From Parafrankia irregularis (lineage in GTDB: Bacteria > Actinomycetota > Actinomycetes > Frankiales > Frankiaceae): DNA of 64,000 bases. Of this stretch, positions 41,171 through 49,096 are shown one piece after another (the first letter of the stretch is position 1; the number at the start of each line of letters is the position of its first letter). The notes below the pieces were generated by a model that was given only the letters and a program-made list of their open reading frames with translations, ran no database searches and had not been told where the DNA came from. A program made the translations under genes and the position numbers. The stretch spans positions 433,374 to 497,373 of the forward strand of contig NZ_FAOZ01000006.1 in NCBI RefSeq assembly GCF_001536285.1. Reading direction: 5' to 3'.

Positions 41171-41397
41171 GCAGGCTCAGCCAGCGGCAGCTCACGTTCA
41201 CTCACAGCGGCCGCGGCATATTCCAACGCGGCCAGGACGTCAGCGCGCTCAAGGTAGGGGTAGTCCGTCAGGACCTCGTCAATCGTGCGGCCGGCCGCGA
41301 GCTGCCCGACGACGGCACTGACCGTGACCCGCATCCCCCTGATGCAGGGCAGCCCACCCATGCGCGCGGAGTCGACAGTTATCCGTTCGAAGGCCAT
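41167..41397 (-). CDS. DUF433 antitoxin
   Basis: A 76-residue DUF433 protein beginning FERITVDSARMGGLPCIRGMRVTVSAVVGQLAAGRTIDEVLTDYPYLERADVLAAL, which contains a winged-helix-like DNA-binding fold. It precedes and overlaps (GTGA) the DUF5615 toxin gene, forming a standard module. Autoregulation is expected but no clear operator is visible in the immediate upstream sequence. Confidence 0.87.
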   Translation of the reverse strand: MAFERITVDSARMGGLPCIRGMRVTVSAVVGQLAAGRTIDEVLTDYPYLERADVLAALEYAAAAVSERELPLAEPA

Positions 41398-41814
41398 CCA
41401 TCCATGCTAGTCGCGCCCTCCGCACCTGCGTGTGGTCTGCCGGTTCCACCTGAGCGTTCTCGGTCGACCAGCCCCGCGGAGGTTGTCGCACTGCCTGCCG
41501 ATGTGCCGCCGCCACTGCCGCGCTGTCACCGAGCAAGGAGTGAGGATCTTGGCTGCTGGAACAACCGAAATCCTCACTTCTTGCCGATCGTCAGCGCCCG
41601 CTTGCACCTTTTGGTGCGAATTTCTGGCGCTGTGCGGGGTGCGGGATCCCCTCGTGAGCAGCCGCGCCGTGAGCGGCGTCCAGGCATGTCGAGGCCGAGA
41701 CCAGGGTGATCCGCCGCGGGACCATTCGCGGCGGATCACCGTGGTTTTTACGATTTTCCGGCGCGGCGGTGGCCGCGGCGCCCGTCTGGAAGTGGGGGTA
41801 GGAGTCCGTCGGAG
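41398..41814. other. Intergenic region with the second 52-nt repeat
   Basis: A 417-bp gap between the DUF433 gene and the 3' end of the flavin reductase gene. It contains repeat copy B (41533-41584). Similarity to the copy A locus continues downstream: both have a GGCGC-GTGCGG-TGCGGGATC stretch about 55-75 nt after the inverted repeat. No gene is supported. Confidence 0.6.
41533..41584. repeat. 52-nt dispersed inverted repeat, copy B
   Basis: Left arm starts GCAAGGAGTGAGGAT and right arm is ATCCTCACTTCTTGC, separated by a 22-nt centre that includes ACAACCGAA. Same length and ends as copies A and C. It lies downstream of the flavin reductase gene. Confidence 0.85.
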
Positions 41815-43014
41815 TCAGGAGGCAGGGGTGTCGGCGAGGGCGGCGGTGACCTCCCGCGCCGTGGCGAGCAGCTGGCGGGCCTGCGCCCGCGGCCCGGTGT
41901 GCCAGCCCGAGTCACGGCCGATCACGCTCAGCACCAGCACCACGCTCCCGTCCGCGTCGAAGACCGGAGCCGACAGCGTCTCCACCGCCTCGCGTCCCCC
42001 GGCAGGCTCCTCCCAGTCGGGTGCCTCCCAGCCGGGCGGCAGGGCCCGGATCAGGTCCCGGGCCTCGGTCTGAGCCCGGTCGGTGAAGTCGGTGCGCATC
42101 AGCGCGCGCAGCAGCGACACGTGCCACCCCGGCCCGCGCCCGACCGCGTAGCCGTGCCGGCGCACCGAGGCGAGTGTCGCGTTCAGCGCCTCGGACGCAC
42201 CGGGCCGCGCCCCGCTGCCGATCTGCGCGCACCAGGCACGCTGCACGTTCTCCGGAGCCCAGGCGACGAAGGCGGTGCCCAGCGGCGGCAGGAACGGAAT
42301 CCGCTGACCGACCCGGGTTGGCAGCGCGTGGGAACGCGTGCCGCCCGCGTTGGCGACGAGGACCAGCTCCTGGCCGACCGCCGCGCTGGCGACGCATTCG
42401 GCGCCGAGGGCGTCGGCGAGCGCCTCCATGTGCGGGCGGGCGATGTCCGCGCAGCGCAGCTGTACCGCGAGGTCGCCCTCCCAGGCCGCCAAGGACGGCG
42501 ACGCGAAACGGCCGTAGCCGCCCTGGAAGAAGACAAGCGGAGCGATCTCACGGCCCACGTCGAGATGACGCACCCGGCCGATCACGATCCAGTGGTCGCC
42601 GGCCGAGTGCACCGCTTCGATCTCGCAGTCGATGAACGCGACGACCCCGTCGAGCAGCGGCGAGCCCGAAGGTGCCCGCTGCCAGGAGAGATTCGCGAAC
42701 TTGTCGCCACCGCGGGCCGCGAACGCCCGGCACACCGCCTCCTGGTCGCTGCCGAGGACGTTCACGCAGAACCGGCCCGAGGCCTGGATCCGCGGCCAGG
42801 ACGTCGAGGACCTGTCCGGGAAGAAGGCCACCAGCGGAGGATCGAGGGACGCGGAGGTGAAGGAGCCGACGGCCATCCCGACCGGCTGCCCGTCCGCGCC
42901 CATCCCGGTGACGACGGCGACCCCGGTGGGGAACGTGCCGAGCACCCGCCGGAACCAGGCCGCGTCCGCCGCCGGGTTCGGGGTGCCGGGCCGGGGGTTC
43001 GGGGTGGTGCTCAT
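41815..43014 (-). CDS. Flavin reductase fused to an IclR-type effector-binding domain
   Basis: A 399-residue two-domain protein. Residues about 15-165 are a flavin reductase-like FMN-binding domain (FPTGVAVVTGMGADGQPVGMAVGSFTSASLDPPLVAF and GRFCVNVLGSDQE). Residues about 180-395 resemble the C-terminal effector domain of IclR regulators, from ARPHMEALADALGAECVASAAVGQELVLVA to LSAPVFDADGSVVLVLSVIG, but there is no IclR HTH. This suggests ligand-controlled supply of reduced flavin, comparable to the MarR-like control domain on the 4-hydroxyphenylacetate hydroxylase reductase. LLM monooxygenases encoded nearby could be partners. The ATG overlaps the upstream stop as ATGA. Confidence 0.82.
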   Translation of the reverse strand: MSTTPNPRPGTPNPAADAAWFRRVLGTFPTGVAVVTGMGADGQPVGMAVGSFTSASLDPPLVAFFPDRSSTSWPRIQASGRFCVNVLGSDQEAVCRAFAARGGDKFANLSWQRAPSGSPLLDGVVAFIDCEIEAVHSAGDHWIVIGRVRHLDVGREIAPLVFFQGGYGRFASPSLAAWEGDLAVQLRCADIARPHMEALADALGAECVASAAVGQELVLVANAGGTRSHALPTRVGQRIPFLPPLGTAFVAWAPENVQRAWCAQIGSGARPGASEALNATLASVRRHGYAVGRGPGWHVSLLRALMRTDFTDRAQTEARDLIRALPPGWEAPDWEEPAGGREAVETLSAPVFDADGSVVLVLSVIGRDSGWHTGPRAQARQLLATAREVTAALADTPAS

Positions 43015-43727
43015 GCGGTCACCAGCCGCCGGCCGAGCTGGAAGGTGGCGCGCAGGCCCTCGCCCCACACGCAGCTGTCGGGCGCCACCGGCAGGCCGAG
43101 GCCGCGCAGCTCGTCCGCGAGCGGGCCCTCGCCCAGTTCGAGGGACACCTCGGACGGATCCACGGCGTCCGAGCCGATCTCCATCTCGGCCGCTGTCGCG
43201 TAGGGGTGGCCGTCGAGGTAGGAGTAGCTCTCCACGGTGAGCACCACCGGCGGACCGAGAGGTGCGGGGCGCCGGGGAAACCCGAGCGTGAGGGCCGGCA
43301 GGCCGGCCGGACTGCTCACCCGGAAGGTGAACCCGCCGCCGTCGTATCCGGCGGATATCGTCTCGACCGTCTTCGGGAATCCCATCACCATGTTGCCGGC
43401 CTCGCAGGTGAAGGGCTGGTTGACCGGCATCCGGTAGATGAACGATCCGACTGTTTCGTCACCGGCGCCGGCCGGCCGGCTCAGAAAGCCGACGTTGAGC
43501 TCGTTGTAGTCGCCCCATGGATTGCGCCGGAAATCGCACGCGGCGATGACGAGGCAGCCCACACCGGGCGCCGTCTCCACCAGTTCGAAAGAACTCCCCG
43601 GCAGGAGGGCCGCAGCCTGCCGCGCCGGGACCGAATACGTCAGCGTGGCGGCGTTGAACTCCTCCACCCGCATCGGGAAAGTGATCTCGGTCCCGTCAAT
43701 CGTGCCCCAGAGATGTGTCGCCGCCAT
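43011..43727 (-). CDS. Acetoacetate decarboxylase-family protein
   Basis: A 238-residue protein of the acetoacetate decarboxylase-like fold. Typical features are NPWGDYNELNVGFLSRP, EAGNMVMGFPKTVETIS and a beta-rich remainder. The family includes decarboxylases and aldolase/dehydratase-like enzymes; I cannot confirm a Schiff-base lysine without alignment, though the Lys in GFPKT lies in the conserved region. It is coupled to the flavin reductase gene by a 4-nt overlap and lies 66 bp after the aldehyde dehydrogenase gene, so the three form one operon. AAGGGGAA precedes the ATG. Confidence 0.82.
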   Translation of the reverse strand: MAATHLWGTIDGTEITFPMRVEEFNAATLTYSVPARQAAALLPGSSFELVETAPGVGCLVIAACDFRRNPWGDYNELNVGFLSRPAGAGDETVGSFIYRMPVNQPFTCEAGNMVMGFPKTVETISAGYDGGGFTFRVSSPAGLPALTLGFPRRPAPLGPPVVLTVESYSYLDGHPYATAAEMEIGSDAVDPSEVSLELGEGPLADELRGLGLPVAPDSCVWGEGLRATFQLGRRLVTA

Positions 43728-43793
43728 CGCACCGGTTCCCCTTTCATGCCGTGTGCCAGGACGTCATTCAGCCTGCGGAACGGGTGGGGTCGG

Positions 43794-45257
43794 TCAGCTG
43801 CCGGCCCATTCCGCCGGCATGTTCACGGTCTGGTACTCGATGTAGGCGGCGAGGCCTTCCGGCCCGAGCTCACGGCCCAGCCCCGAATCCTTGAAGCCGC
43901 CGAACGGTGCGCAGTTCTCGAGCATGAAGGTGTTGACGTTGAAGGTCCCCGTCCGCACCTGGCGGGCGACGGCGAGGCCGGTGTCGTGATCCGCCGTCCA
44001 GACGGATCCGGACAGCCCGTAGTTCGAGTCGTTCGCGAGGCGCACCGCGTCGTCCACACCGTCGTACTCGATCACGGAGAGCACCGGGCCGAAGATCTCC
44101 TCCTGGGCGATCCGCATCCCGTTGTCGACGCCGACGAACAGGGTCGGCTCCACGTACCATCCGCGGTCGAGGCCGGCCGGGCGCCCACCGCCCACCGCAA
44201 CCTTGGCGCCCTCGGCGACCCCGGCGGCCAGGTACTCCTCGACACGCCCGCGCTGCCGGGCGCTCACCAGCGGCCCGACCTGCGTCTCCTCGTCGAGTGG
44301 CGCGCCGACCTTCACCCCTTCGACGCCGGCGACCAGCGCTTCCACCACCTCGTCGTAGCGGTCGCGCGGGGCGAGGACGCGGGTCTGCGCGACGCACGCC
44401 TGGCCGCTGTTCATCAGGCCCGCGCCGAGCAGGGCCGGGACGGCCGCCGCCAGGTCCACGTCGGGCAGCAGGATCGCCGCCGACTTGCCGCCGAGCTCAA
44501 GGGTCACCCGGCGCAGCCGCTGCCCGCAGAGGGACGCGATGTGCCGGCCCACCGCCGTACTGCCGGTGAAGCTGACCTTGTCGACACCGGGATGGGTGAC
44601 GAGATACTCGCCGACCACACGGTCGGCCGGCACGATGTTCACCACACCCGGGGGAAGGCCGACCTCCTCCAGCACCTCACCGAGCAGCCGGGCCGACAGC
44701 GCGGCCTCCTGAGCCGGTTTCAGCACGACGGTGCAGCCGGCGACGATCGCGGGCGCGAGCTTGAGCATGGTGGCGTAGACGGGGACGTTCCAGGGAACGA
44801 TGGCGGCGACCACACCGACCGGGGTCCGGCGCACCACGGACGGCCCGAGGAGCCCGGCCCGGGTCTCCTCCCAGGCGGTGTTTCTGCCGAGTTCGGCGTA
44901 GTAGTCGGCGACCATGGTGGCGGCCAGTACCTGCCCCAGGCGCGAGAAAGTGATGGGCGCGCCGATCTCGTTGCTGATCGTGCGGGCGAACTCCTCGGAG
45001 CGGGCGCTGATCTGTGCCGAGATCCGGGCGAGAGCTTCGGCCCGGGCCGCGCCGTCGGTGTTCTTCCAGGGGCCGCTGTCGAACGCCGCGCGGGCGGCGG
45101 CCACGGCCGCGTCGATATCGGCGTGGGCGACCGACGGAATCCGGCCTATCACGTCCTCCGACGCGGGGCTGATGACGTCGACGAAGCCCTCCCCCGCCGA
45201 CGGGACCCACTTTCCTGCGATGAACAGGCGGTTGTCGGTACCGATGTCGGAACCCAT
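43794..45257 (-). CDS. Aldehyde dehydrogenase family protein (2)
   Basis: A 487-residue NAD(P)-dependent aldehyde dehydrogenase. It begins DNRLFIAGKWVPSAGEGFVDVISPASEDVIG, has IVPWNVPVYATMLKLAPAIVAGCTVVLKPA, catalytic Glu in TLELGGKSAAI and catalytic Cys in NSGQACVAQTRVL. It is first in an operon with the acetoacetate decarboxylase-like and flavin reductase genes. GAGGAGG before the ATG supports the start. A KstR-like site lies 76 nt upstream. Confidence 0.9.
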   Translation of the reverse strand: MGSDIGTDNRLFIAGKWVPSAGEGFVDVISPASEDVIGRIPSVAHADIDAAVAAARAAFDSGPWKNTDGAARAEALARISAQISARSEEFARTISNEIGAPITFSRLGQVLAATMVADYYAELGRNTAWEETRAGLLGPSVVRRTPVGVVAAIVPWNVPVYATMLKLAPAIVAGCTVVLKPAQEAALSARLLGEVLEEVGLPPGVVNIVPADRVVGEYLVTHPGVDKVSFTGSTAVGRHIASLCGQRLRRVTLELGGKSAAILLPDVDLAAAVPALLGAGLMNSGQACVAQTRVLAPRDRYDEVVEALVAGVEGVKVGAPLDEETQVGPLVSARQRGRVEEYLAAGVAEGAKVAVGGGRPAGLDRGWYVEPTLFVGVDNGMRIAQEEIFGPVLSVIEYDGVDDAVRLANDSNYGLSGSVWTADHDTGLAVARQVRTGTFNVNTFMLENCAPFGGFKDSGLGRELGPEGLAAYIEYQTVNMPAEWAGS

Positions 45258-45332
45258 GAGACCGGCCTCCTCGCTCAGTCCTGCGACGCGCGCGCCCGCC
45301 CGTCTGGTCGGCCGGCGGACACCCCGACAGAC

Positions 45333-45346
45333 TAGAACAGGTTCTT
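45333..45346. promoter_or_regulatory. KstR-like palindrome before the aldehyde dehydrogenase operon
   Basis: TAGAACAGGTTCTT matches TnnAACnnGTTnnA except the last base. It lies 76 nt upstream of the aldehyde dehydrogenase start, in a promoter separated by a strong hairpin from the preceding gene. Confidence 0.5.
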
Positions 45347-45363
45347 ATTCGCGTACAGGGCAC

Positions 45364-45402
45364 CCGAACCGTTTCCTGACACCCCTTCAGGAAACGGTTC
45401 GG
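45364..45402 (-). terminator. 16-bp perfect inverted repeat after the amidohydrolase gene
   Basis: CCGAACCGTTTCCTGA (45364-45379) pairs perfectly with TCAGGAAACGGTTCGG (45387-45402) around a 7-nt loop. It lies about 60 nt beyond the amidohydrolase stop on the minus strand and upstream of the aldehyde dehydrogenase promoter. It has no U-tract. It would insulate the two operons. Confidence 0.75.
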
Positions 45403-45460
45403 GCGGCTGAGGCACCCACGGCCGTGGCCGTGGGCGTGGGCGTGGGCGACCGGCTACGAG

Positions 45461-46669
45461 CTACGGGAGGAGGGCCGGCCAGTCGTCACCGGTGGGCAAC
45501 GGGTGGCGGAACAGCCGGGCGGCGTTGCCACCGGCGATCATTACGGCCTCGTGCCGCGGCAGGTCCGCGAAACGCTTGCGCAGCAGGTCCTGCGAGTTCG
45601 GCCAGGTCGAGTCGGCGTGCGGGAAGTCCGTCTCGAACAGGATGTGGTCGATCCCGATCATGTGCCGCTGGTCCAGGGTGCCGGGGTCGTCCAGCATGCA
45701 GAAGTAGAAGTTGCGGCGCAGCGCCTCACTCGGCGTCACGTCATACGTCCACGGCGTGCCACCGCCGCCGGAGTGTTCCATCACGTAGTCGAGCCGGTTG
45801 ATGGCCATCGGCACCCACCCGATGCCACCCTCGCTCAACGCGATCTTCAGGTTCGGGTACAGCGCCGGGATGCCCGCCCACACCCAGTCGATGGCGGCGC
45901 AGTACGCGCCGGCCGGGAACAGCGACGTCTGCACGTTCAGCCCGCCACCGGGCGAGCCCTGCAGGACGAAGCCGCTCGCCCCGCAGTGCAGCGAGATGAC
46001 CGTGTCGGTCTCCTCGCACGCCTTGAAGAACGGCTCCCAGTGCTGGTGGTTCGTGATCGGCGGCAGCTTGAGCAGGTGCGGGGACTCCAGGAACGACACC
46101 GACGTGAAGCCGAGCTCGGCGTTGCGCCGGATCTCCTCGGCGGCGATCTTCGGATCCTTCAGCCAGGGCAGCTGCATCGGGATGAAGCGCTCCGGGTACG
46201 CGCCGTGCCACTCCTCGATCATCCAGCTGTTCCAGGCCCGGATCGCGGCGAGCCCGACCTCGGTGTCGTTGTTCATCGACAGCACCCGCCCGGTGAAACC
46301 CCACGCCCCGGACGGGAAGCACAGCGACGCCCAGATGCCGTCGAGATCCATGTCCTTCACCCGGGCATGGACGTCCCACGCCGACCGGCGCATCTCGTCG
46401 AAGTTCAGCGGGTCGAGGGTCCACTGCGACTTCGGGCGCCCGGCGACGACGCTCATCCCGTTGTCGCGGTAGAGCCGGTCGCGGTAGAGCCAGGCCTCCG
46501 AGCCGTCGGGGGTCGTGATCACCTGGGGGGCCCACTCACGCAGCTTCGCCGGGAACCGCTCGACGAAGACGTCAGCCGGCTCGGTGAGGTGATCATCGAC
46601 GGAGACGATCGAGTAGCTGCGCTCCTGCGGTTCGGGGTCCCCAAGCAGCTGCCAGTTCGGCCTCGGCAT
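45461..46669 (-). CDS. Amidohydrolase family 2 (ACMSD-like) protein (2)
   Basis: A 402-residue metal-dependent hydrolase/decarboxylase of the same family as the protein encoded at 34116. It has YSIVSVDDHLTEPADVFVERFP, VISLHCGASGFVLQGS and the DHILFETDFPHADSTWPNS metal-binding end. The two paralogues may act at different steps on related intermediates. It is a single-gene unit: the M50-like gene diverges upstream and a strong hairpin follows. No KstR-like site is seen upstream. Confidence 0.86.
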   Translation of the reverse strand: MPRPNWQLLGDPEPQERSYSIVSVDDHLTEPADVFVERFPAKLREWAPQVITTPDGSEAWLYRDRLYRDNGMSVVAGRPKSQWTLDPLNFDEMRRSAWDVHARVKDMDLDGIWASLCFPSGAWGFTGRVLSMNNDTEVGLAAIRAWNSWMIEEWHGAYPERFIPMQLPWLKDPKIAAEEIRRNAELGFTSVSFLESPHLLKLPPITNHQHWEPFFKACEETDTVISLHCGASGFVLQGSPGGGLNVQTSLFPAGAYCAAIDWVWAGIPALYPNLKIALSEGGIGWVPMAINRLDYVMEHSGGGGTPWTYDVTPSEALRRNFYFCMLDDPGTLDQRHMIGIDHILFETDFPHADSTWPNSQDLLRKRFADLPRHEAVMIAGGNAARLFRHPLPTGDDWPALLP

Positions 46670-46889
46670 CGTGAGCTCCTGGTTCTCGCCGTCGTCACGT
46701 CAGCGGTGCAGCGGCGTCAGCAGTAGTACGTAAACGCTCACTTTTGATCCTAGCCGCTCCCCCACCTCCCGGACGACCGGTTCCCCGTTTGACCGATCCA
46801 CAGCACGGACCTCCCGCAGCTGCGGAGAATCCGCCTTCTCCCTGCATGAGGTGAGCGATCATTGCCTCTTGAGGGACGGGGGTCTCGGC

Positions 46890-47654
46890 ATGAAGGTCGA
46901 TCAGGCCTGGCCACTGGCGGCGACCGTGACGGCCAGCGCGCACGCGACCGCGCACGCAACCACCTCCGCGGCCGCGGTTGCGGCCGCGACCACGGATCTG
47001 GCTCCGTCGCCGTCGACGGGGCTCAGCTCAGGGCTCGTCGCGCTCGCCCTGGTCATCGCCCGGCCGCTGTGGAACCGCACCGGGCACCTCAACACGGCCG
47101 CACACGAGGGTGGCCACGCCCTGATGGCCTTCCTGCTGGATCGCGAGTTCCTGGCCGTCCGGCTCGAAGCCAACCAGAACGGCCTGACGTCCTACTTCGG
47201 CCGGCCGCGCGGCTTCGGGCGCATGATCATCTCCGCGTCCGGCTACACCGCGCCGTCACTGTTCGGACTCGCGGCCGCCGCCCTGCTGGCCGCCGGCAAC
47301 GTCACCGCGGCCTTCCTGCTCGCCGGGCTGGCACTCTGCGGCCTGTTACTGCTGGTCGTGAACGCCTTCGGACGACTGACAGTCGTGGTCATGACCCTGC
47401 TGCTCGTGCTGGTCACGGCCCGGGGCTCGGCGGGATCGCAGCTGTTCGTCGCCTGCGCGGTGAGCTGGTTCCTGCTGCTCGGCGCGATCCGGTCGCTCGG
47501 CGAGCTGCGCCAGGCCCGCCGATACTCGCTGCACACCGACGCCGACACACTGGCATCCGTGAGCCATCTCCCGGCGTGGGTGTGGGTGGCGATCTTCTAC
47601 ACGATCGATCTCTACTGCCTGCTGCTCGGCGGCCGCCTGCTGCTCGGCGGCTGA
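46890..47654 (+). CDS. M50B-like intramembrane metallopeptidase family protein
   Basis: A 254-residue polytopic membrane protein with a zinc-protease motif HEGGH at 72-76, placed at the start of the second hydrophobic region, as in M50-like site-2 proteases. About five hydrophobic segments follow. The N-terminal 45 residues are Ala/Thr-rich. No PDZ domain is present. The ATG at 46890 is preceded by GAGGGACGGGGG. It probably cleaves a membrane protein substrate; no anti-sigma factor or sigma factor gene is adjacent to suggest a target. Confidence 0.78.
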   Translation: MKVDQAWPLAATVTASAHATAHATTSAAAVAAATTDLAPSPSTGLSSGLVALALVIARPLWNRTGHLNTAAHEGGHALMAFLLDREFLAVRLEANQNGLTSYFGRPRGFGRMIISASGYTAPSLFGLAAAALLAAGNVTAAFLLAGLALCGLLLLVVNAFGRLTVVVMTLLLVLVTARGSAGSQLFVACAVSWFLLLGAIRSLGELRQARRYSLHTDADTLASVSHLPAWVWVAIFYTIDLYCLLLGGRLLLGG

Positions 47655-47692
47655 CCGCCCCGCAGATCAGGCACCGGGCCGCCTGACAATCG

Positions 47693-47744
47693 GCAAGAAG
47701 TGAGGATCTGGGCCGCTTCAACAACCGAGATCTTCACTTCTTGC
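47693..47744. repeat. 52-nt dispersed inverted repeat, copy C
   Basis: Arms GCAAGAAGTGAGGATCT and AGATCTTCACTTCTTGC form a 17-bp near-continuous stem, the most symmetrical copy. It lies between the convergent M50-like and IclR genes, where it could terminate both. The flanking sequence is unlike copies A and B, so the 52-nt unit is the conserved element. Confidence 0.87.
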
Positions 47745-47845
47745 TCTGAAGCAGCAACAGTCCCCCGGGTCTCGGGCGGCCCAGGAGTCCGTACCGGGCG
47801 ACCGGAACCTGGCAGCCGTCACGCCTGCCGGCCACGCACTCGCGG

Positions 47846-48901
47846 TCAGGCGCTTGCCGGCCGGACGGGTTCGGACGTCCAGTCCGGGTAGTCCGGAGGG
47901 AAGAGGCCGTGCAGGCGGCGAGTCGCCTCCGCCGTCCTCGCGGCGAGCGCCGCACCGATGGCGTTGACCCTGGCACCGGGTAGCGCCTCACCCCCCAGGT
48001 GCAGGAAGACGATGAACCGGGTCCGGCCCGAGCTGTCGAACACCGGCGCCCCGATCAGGCCGACAACATAGGACTGGTCCTCGATGATCGACCCGAAGCC
48101 GTACTGGATGTCCTCCGGGGCTGGGCCGAAAGGAGCGGGCTCACCCGCGGGCCCGTCGGCGGGGACGGACCCAGCGGCGGCCGCGGAGGGAGCGGCGGCA
48201 GACGCGGCAGAGGCGGCGGCGGGCGCGGAGGTGCGTCCCGGACGGGCCGCCGCGTCGTCGTCCAGGTCGGCGATCACCGAGAGGATCGCGCTTGGGGTGA
48301 GCAGGCCGATCCCCTCGACGCCGAAGCCACGGCGTCGGGTGTGGGCCAGCAGATCGGGCAGGTCCAGGTGCCGCGCGACCCGCGGCGTGCGGGCCTGCCA
48401 GGCCGCGCGGTCCTCGTCCGACGCCCAGGCGGTGATCAGCAGGCCGAACGGGGGCGCGAAGGGGTACCGGACGCCGATCACCGCTTCGACGAAGCGCTCC
48501 GACGGGCCGAAACGGTGCGCCATGACGAGCTCGTCGTGGTCGCGCATGTGGATCGAGCACCCGTAGCCGAGTGACCGGCTGAGCGGTTCGAGCTGGTGGG
48601 CGAGCGCGCGCAGGGCCGGGAACCTGGCGTCCGCGGCCTTGCCGAGGGCGAGCAGCGCGGGGCCCGGGGTGTAGCTCTTGTCGGATTCGTCCCGGACCAC
48701 CAGCGCCGAGTGACGCAGCTCATTGAGGATCGCCAGCGCCGTGCTCGGGACGAGGCCGAGCTCCCGGGCGACCTCCGCGAGGGTCCACGAGCGGTCCGGG
48801 TGGGCGCCGAGAAGCTCCAGGATGCGGATCACCCGTCGCGTCGGTGGTGACACCCGATCACTACGGGTGTCGGCGGGGATAACCGTGTTGCGCGCCGTCA
48901 T
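47846..48901 (-). CDS. IclR-family transcriptional regulator
   Basis: A 351-residue IclR regulator. The N-terminal winged HTH is RVIRILELLGAHPDRSWTLAEVARELGLVPSTALAILNEL, followed by the effector domain (SIHMRDHDELVMAHRFG and VVGLIGAPVFDSSGRTRFIVFL). An Ala/Ser/Pro-rich insert of about 45 residues interrupts the effector domain near 235-280. It is divergent from a TauD-type dioxygenase gene across a GTTGC-N6-GCAAC palindrome, so it probably controls that operon and itself. The start codon has no strong ribosome binding site. Confidence 0.87.
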   Translation of the reverse strand: MTARNTVIPADTRSDRVSPPTRRVIRILELLGAHPDRSWTLAEVARELGLVPSTALAILNELRHSALVVRDESDKSYTPGPALLALGKAADARFPALRALAHQLEPLSRSLGYGCSIHMRDHDELVMAHRFGPSERFVEAVIGVRYPFAPPFGLLITAWASDEDRAAWQARTPRVARHLDLPDLLAHTRRRGFGVEGIGLLTPSAILSVIADLDDDAAARPGRTSAPAAASAASAAAPSAAAAGSVPADGPAGEPAPFGPAPEDIQYGFGSIIEDQSYVVGLIGAPVFDSSGRTRFIVFLHLGGEALPGARVNAIGAALAARTAEATRRLHGLFPPDYPDWTSEPVRPASA

Positions 48902-49017
48902 CGCTCCTCACTCAGGGCCATGGCGTGGTCGACACCCGACAGTCTGCCCGAGTCACCCCGGCCGCCTACCGGCTTACCACCGGCGTTGACGGACAGCCTT
49001 GACAGACGAGGAAGCGA

Positions 49018-49033
49018 GTTGCGATATTGCAAC
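49018..49033. promoter_or_regulatory. GTTGC-N6-GCAAC palindrome, candidate IclR operator
   Basis: GTTGCGATATTGCAAC, with an AT-rich near-symmetric centre, lies 117 nt from the IclR start and 64 nt from the dioxygenase start. It is the only clear palindrome in this divergent promoter. Confidence 0.6.
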
Positions 49034-49096
49034 ACGCTACTTCACCAATCCGATCGAAATTATCCGGCGAATCGACGGACCCCGCGGAGGGCTGAC

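Noticed and set aside
43206..45335. A 709-codon plus-strand open frame
   Set aside because: Antisense to aldehyde dehydrogenase and acetoacetate decarboxylase-like genes, whose motifs are clear on the minus strand.
45420..45452. GTGGGC-type tandem repeats as a regulatory array
   Set aside because: Short, imperfect and directly after a stop codon; likely simple-sequence noise.
47847..47860. CAGGCGCTTGCC as a third KstR2 site
   Set aside because: Only one half-site fits the consensus and it lies inside the 3' end of the IclR coding sequence.
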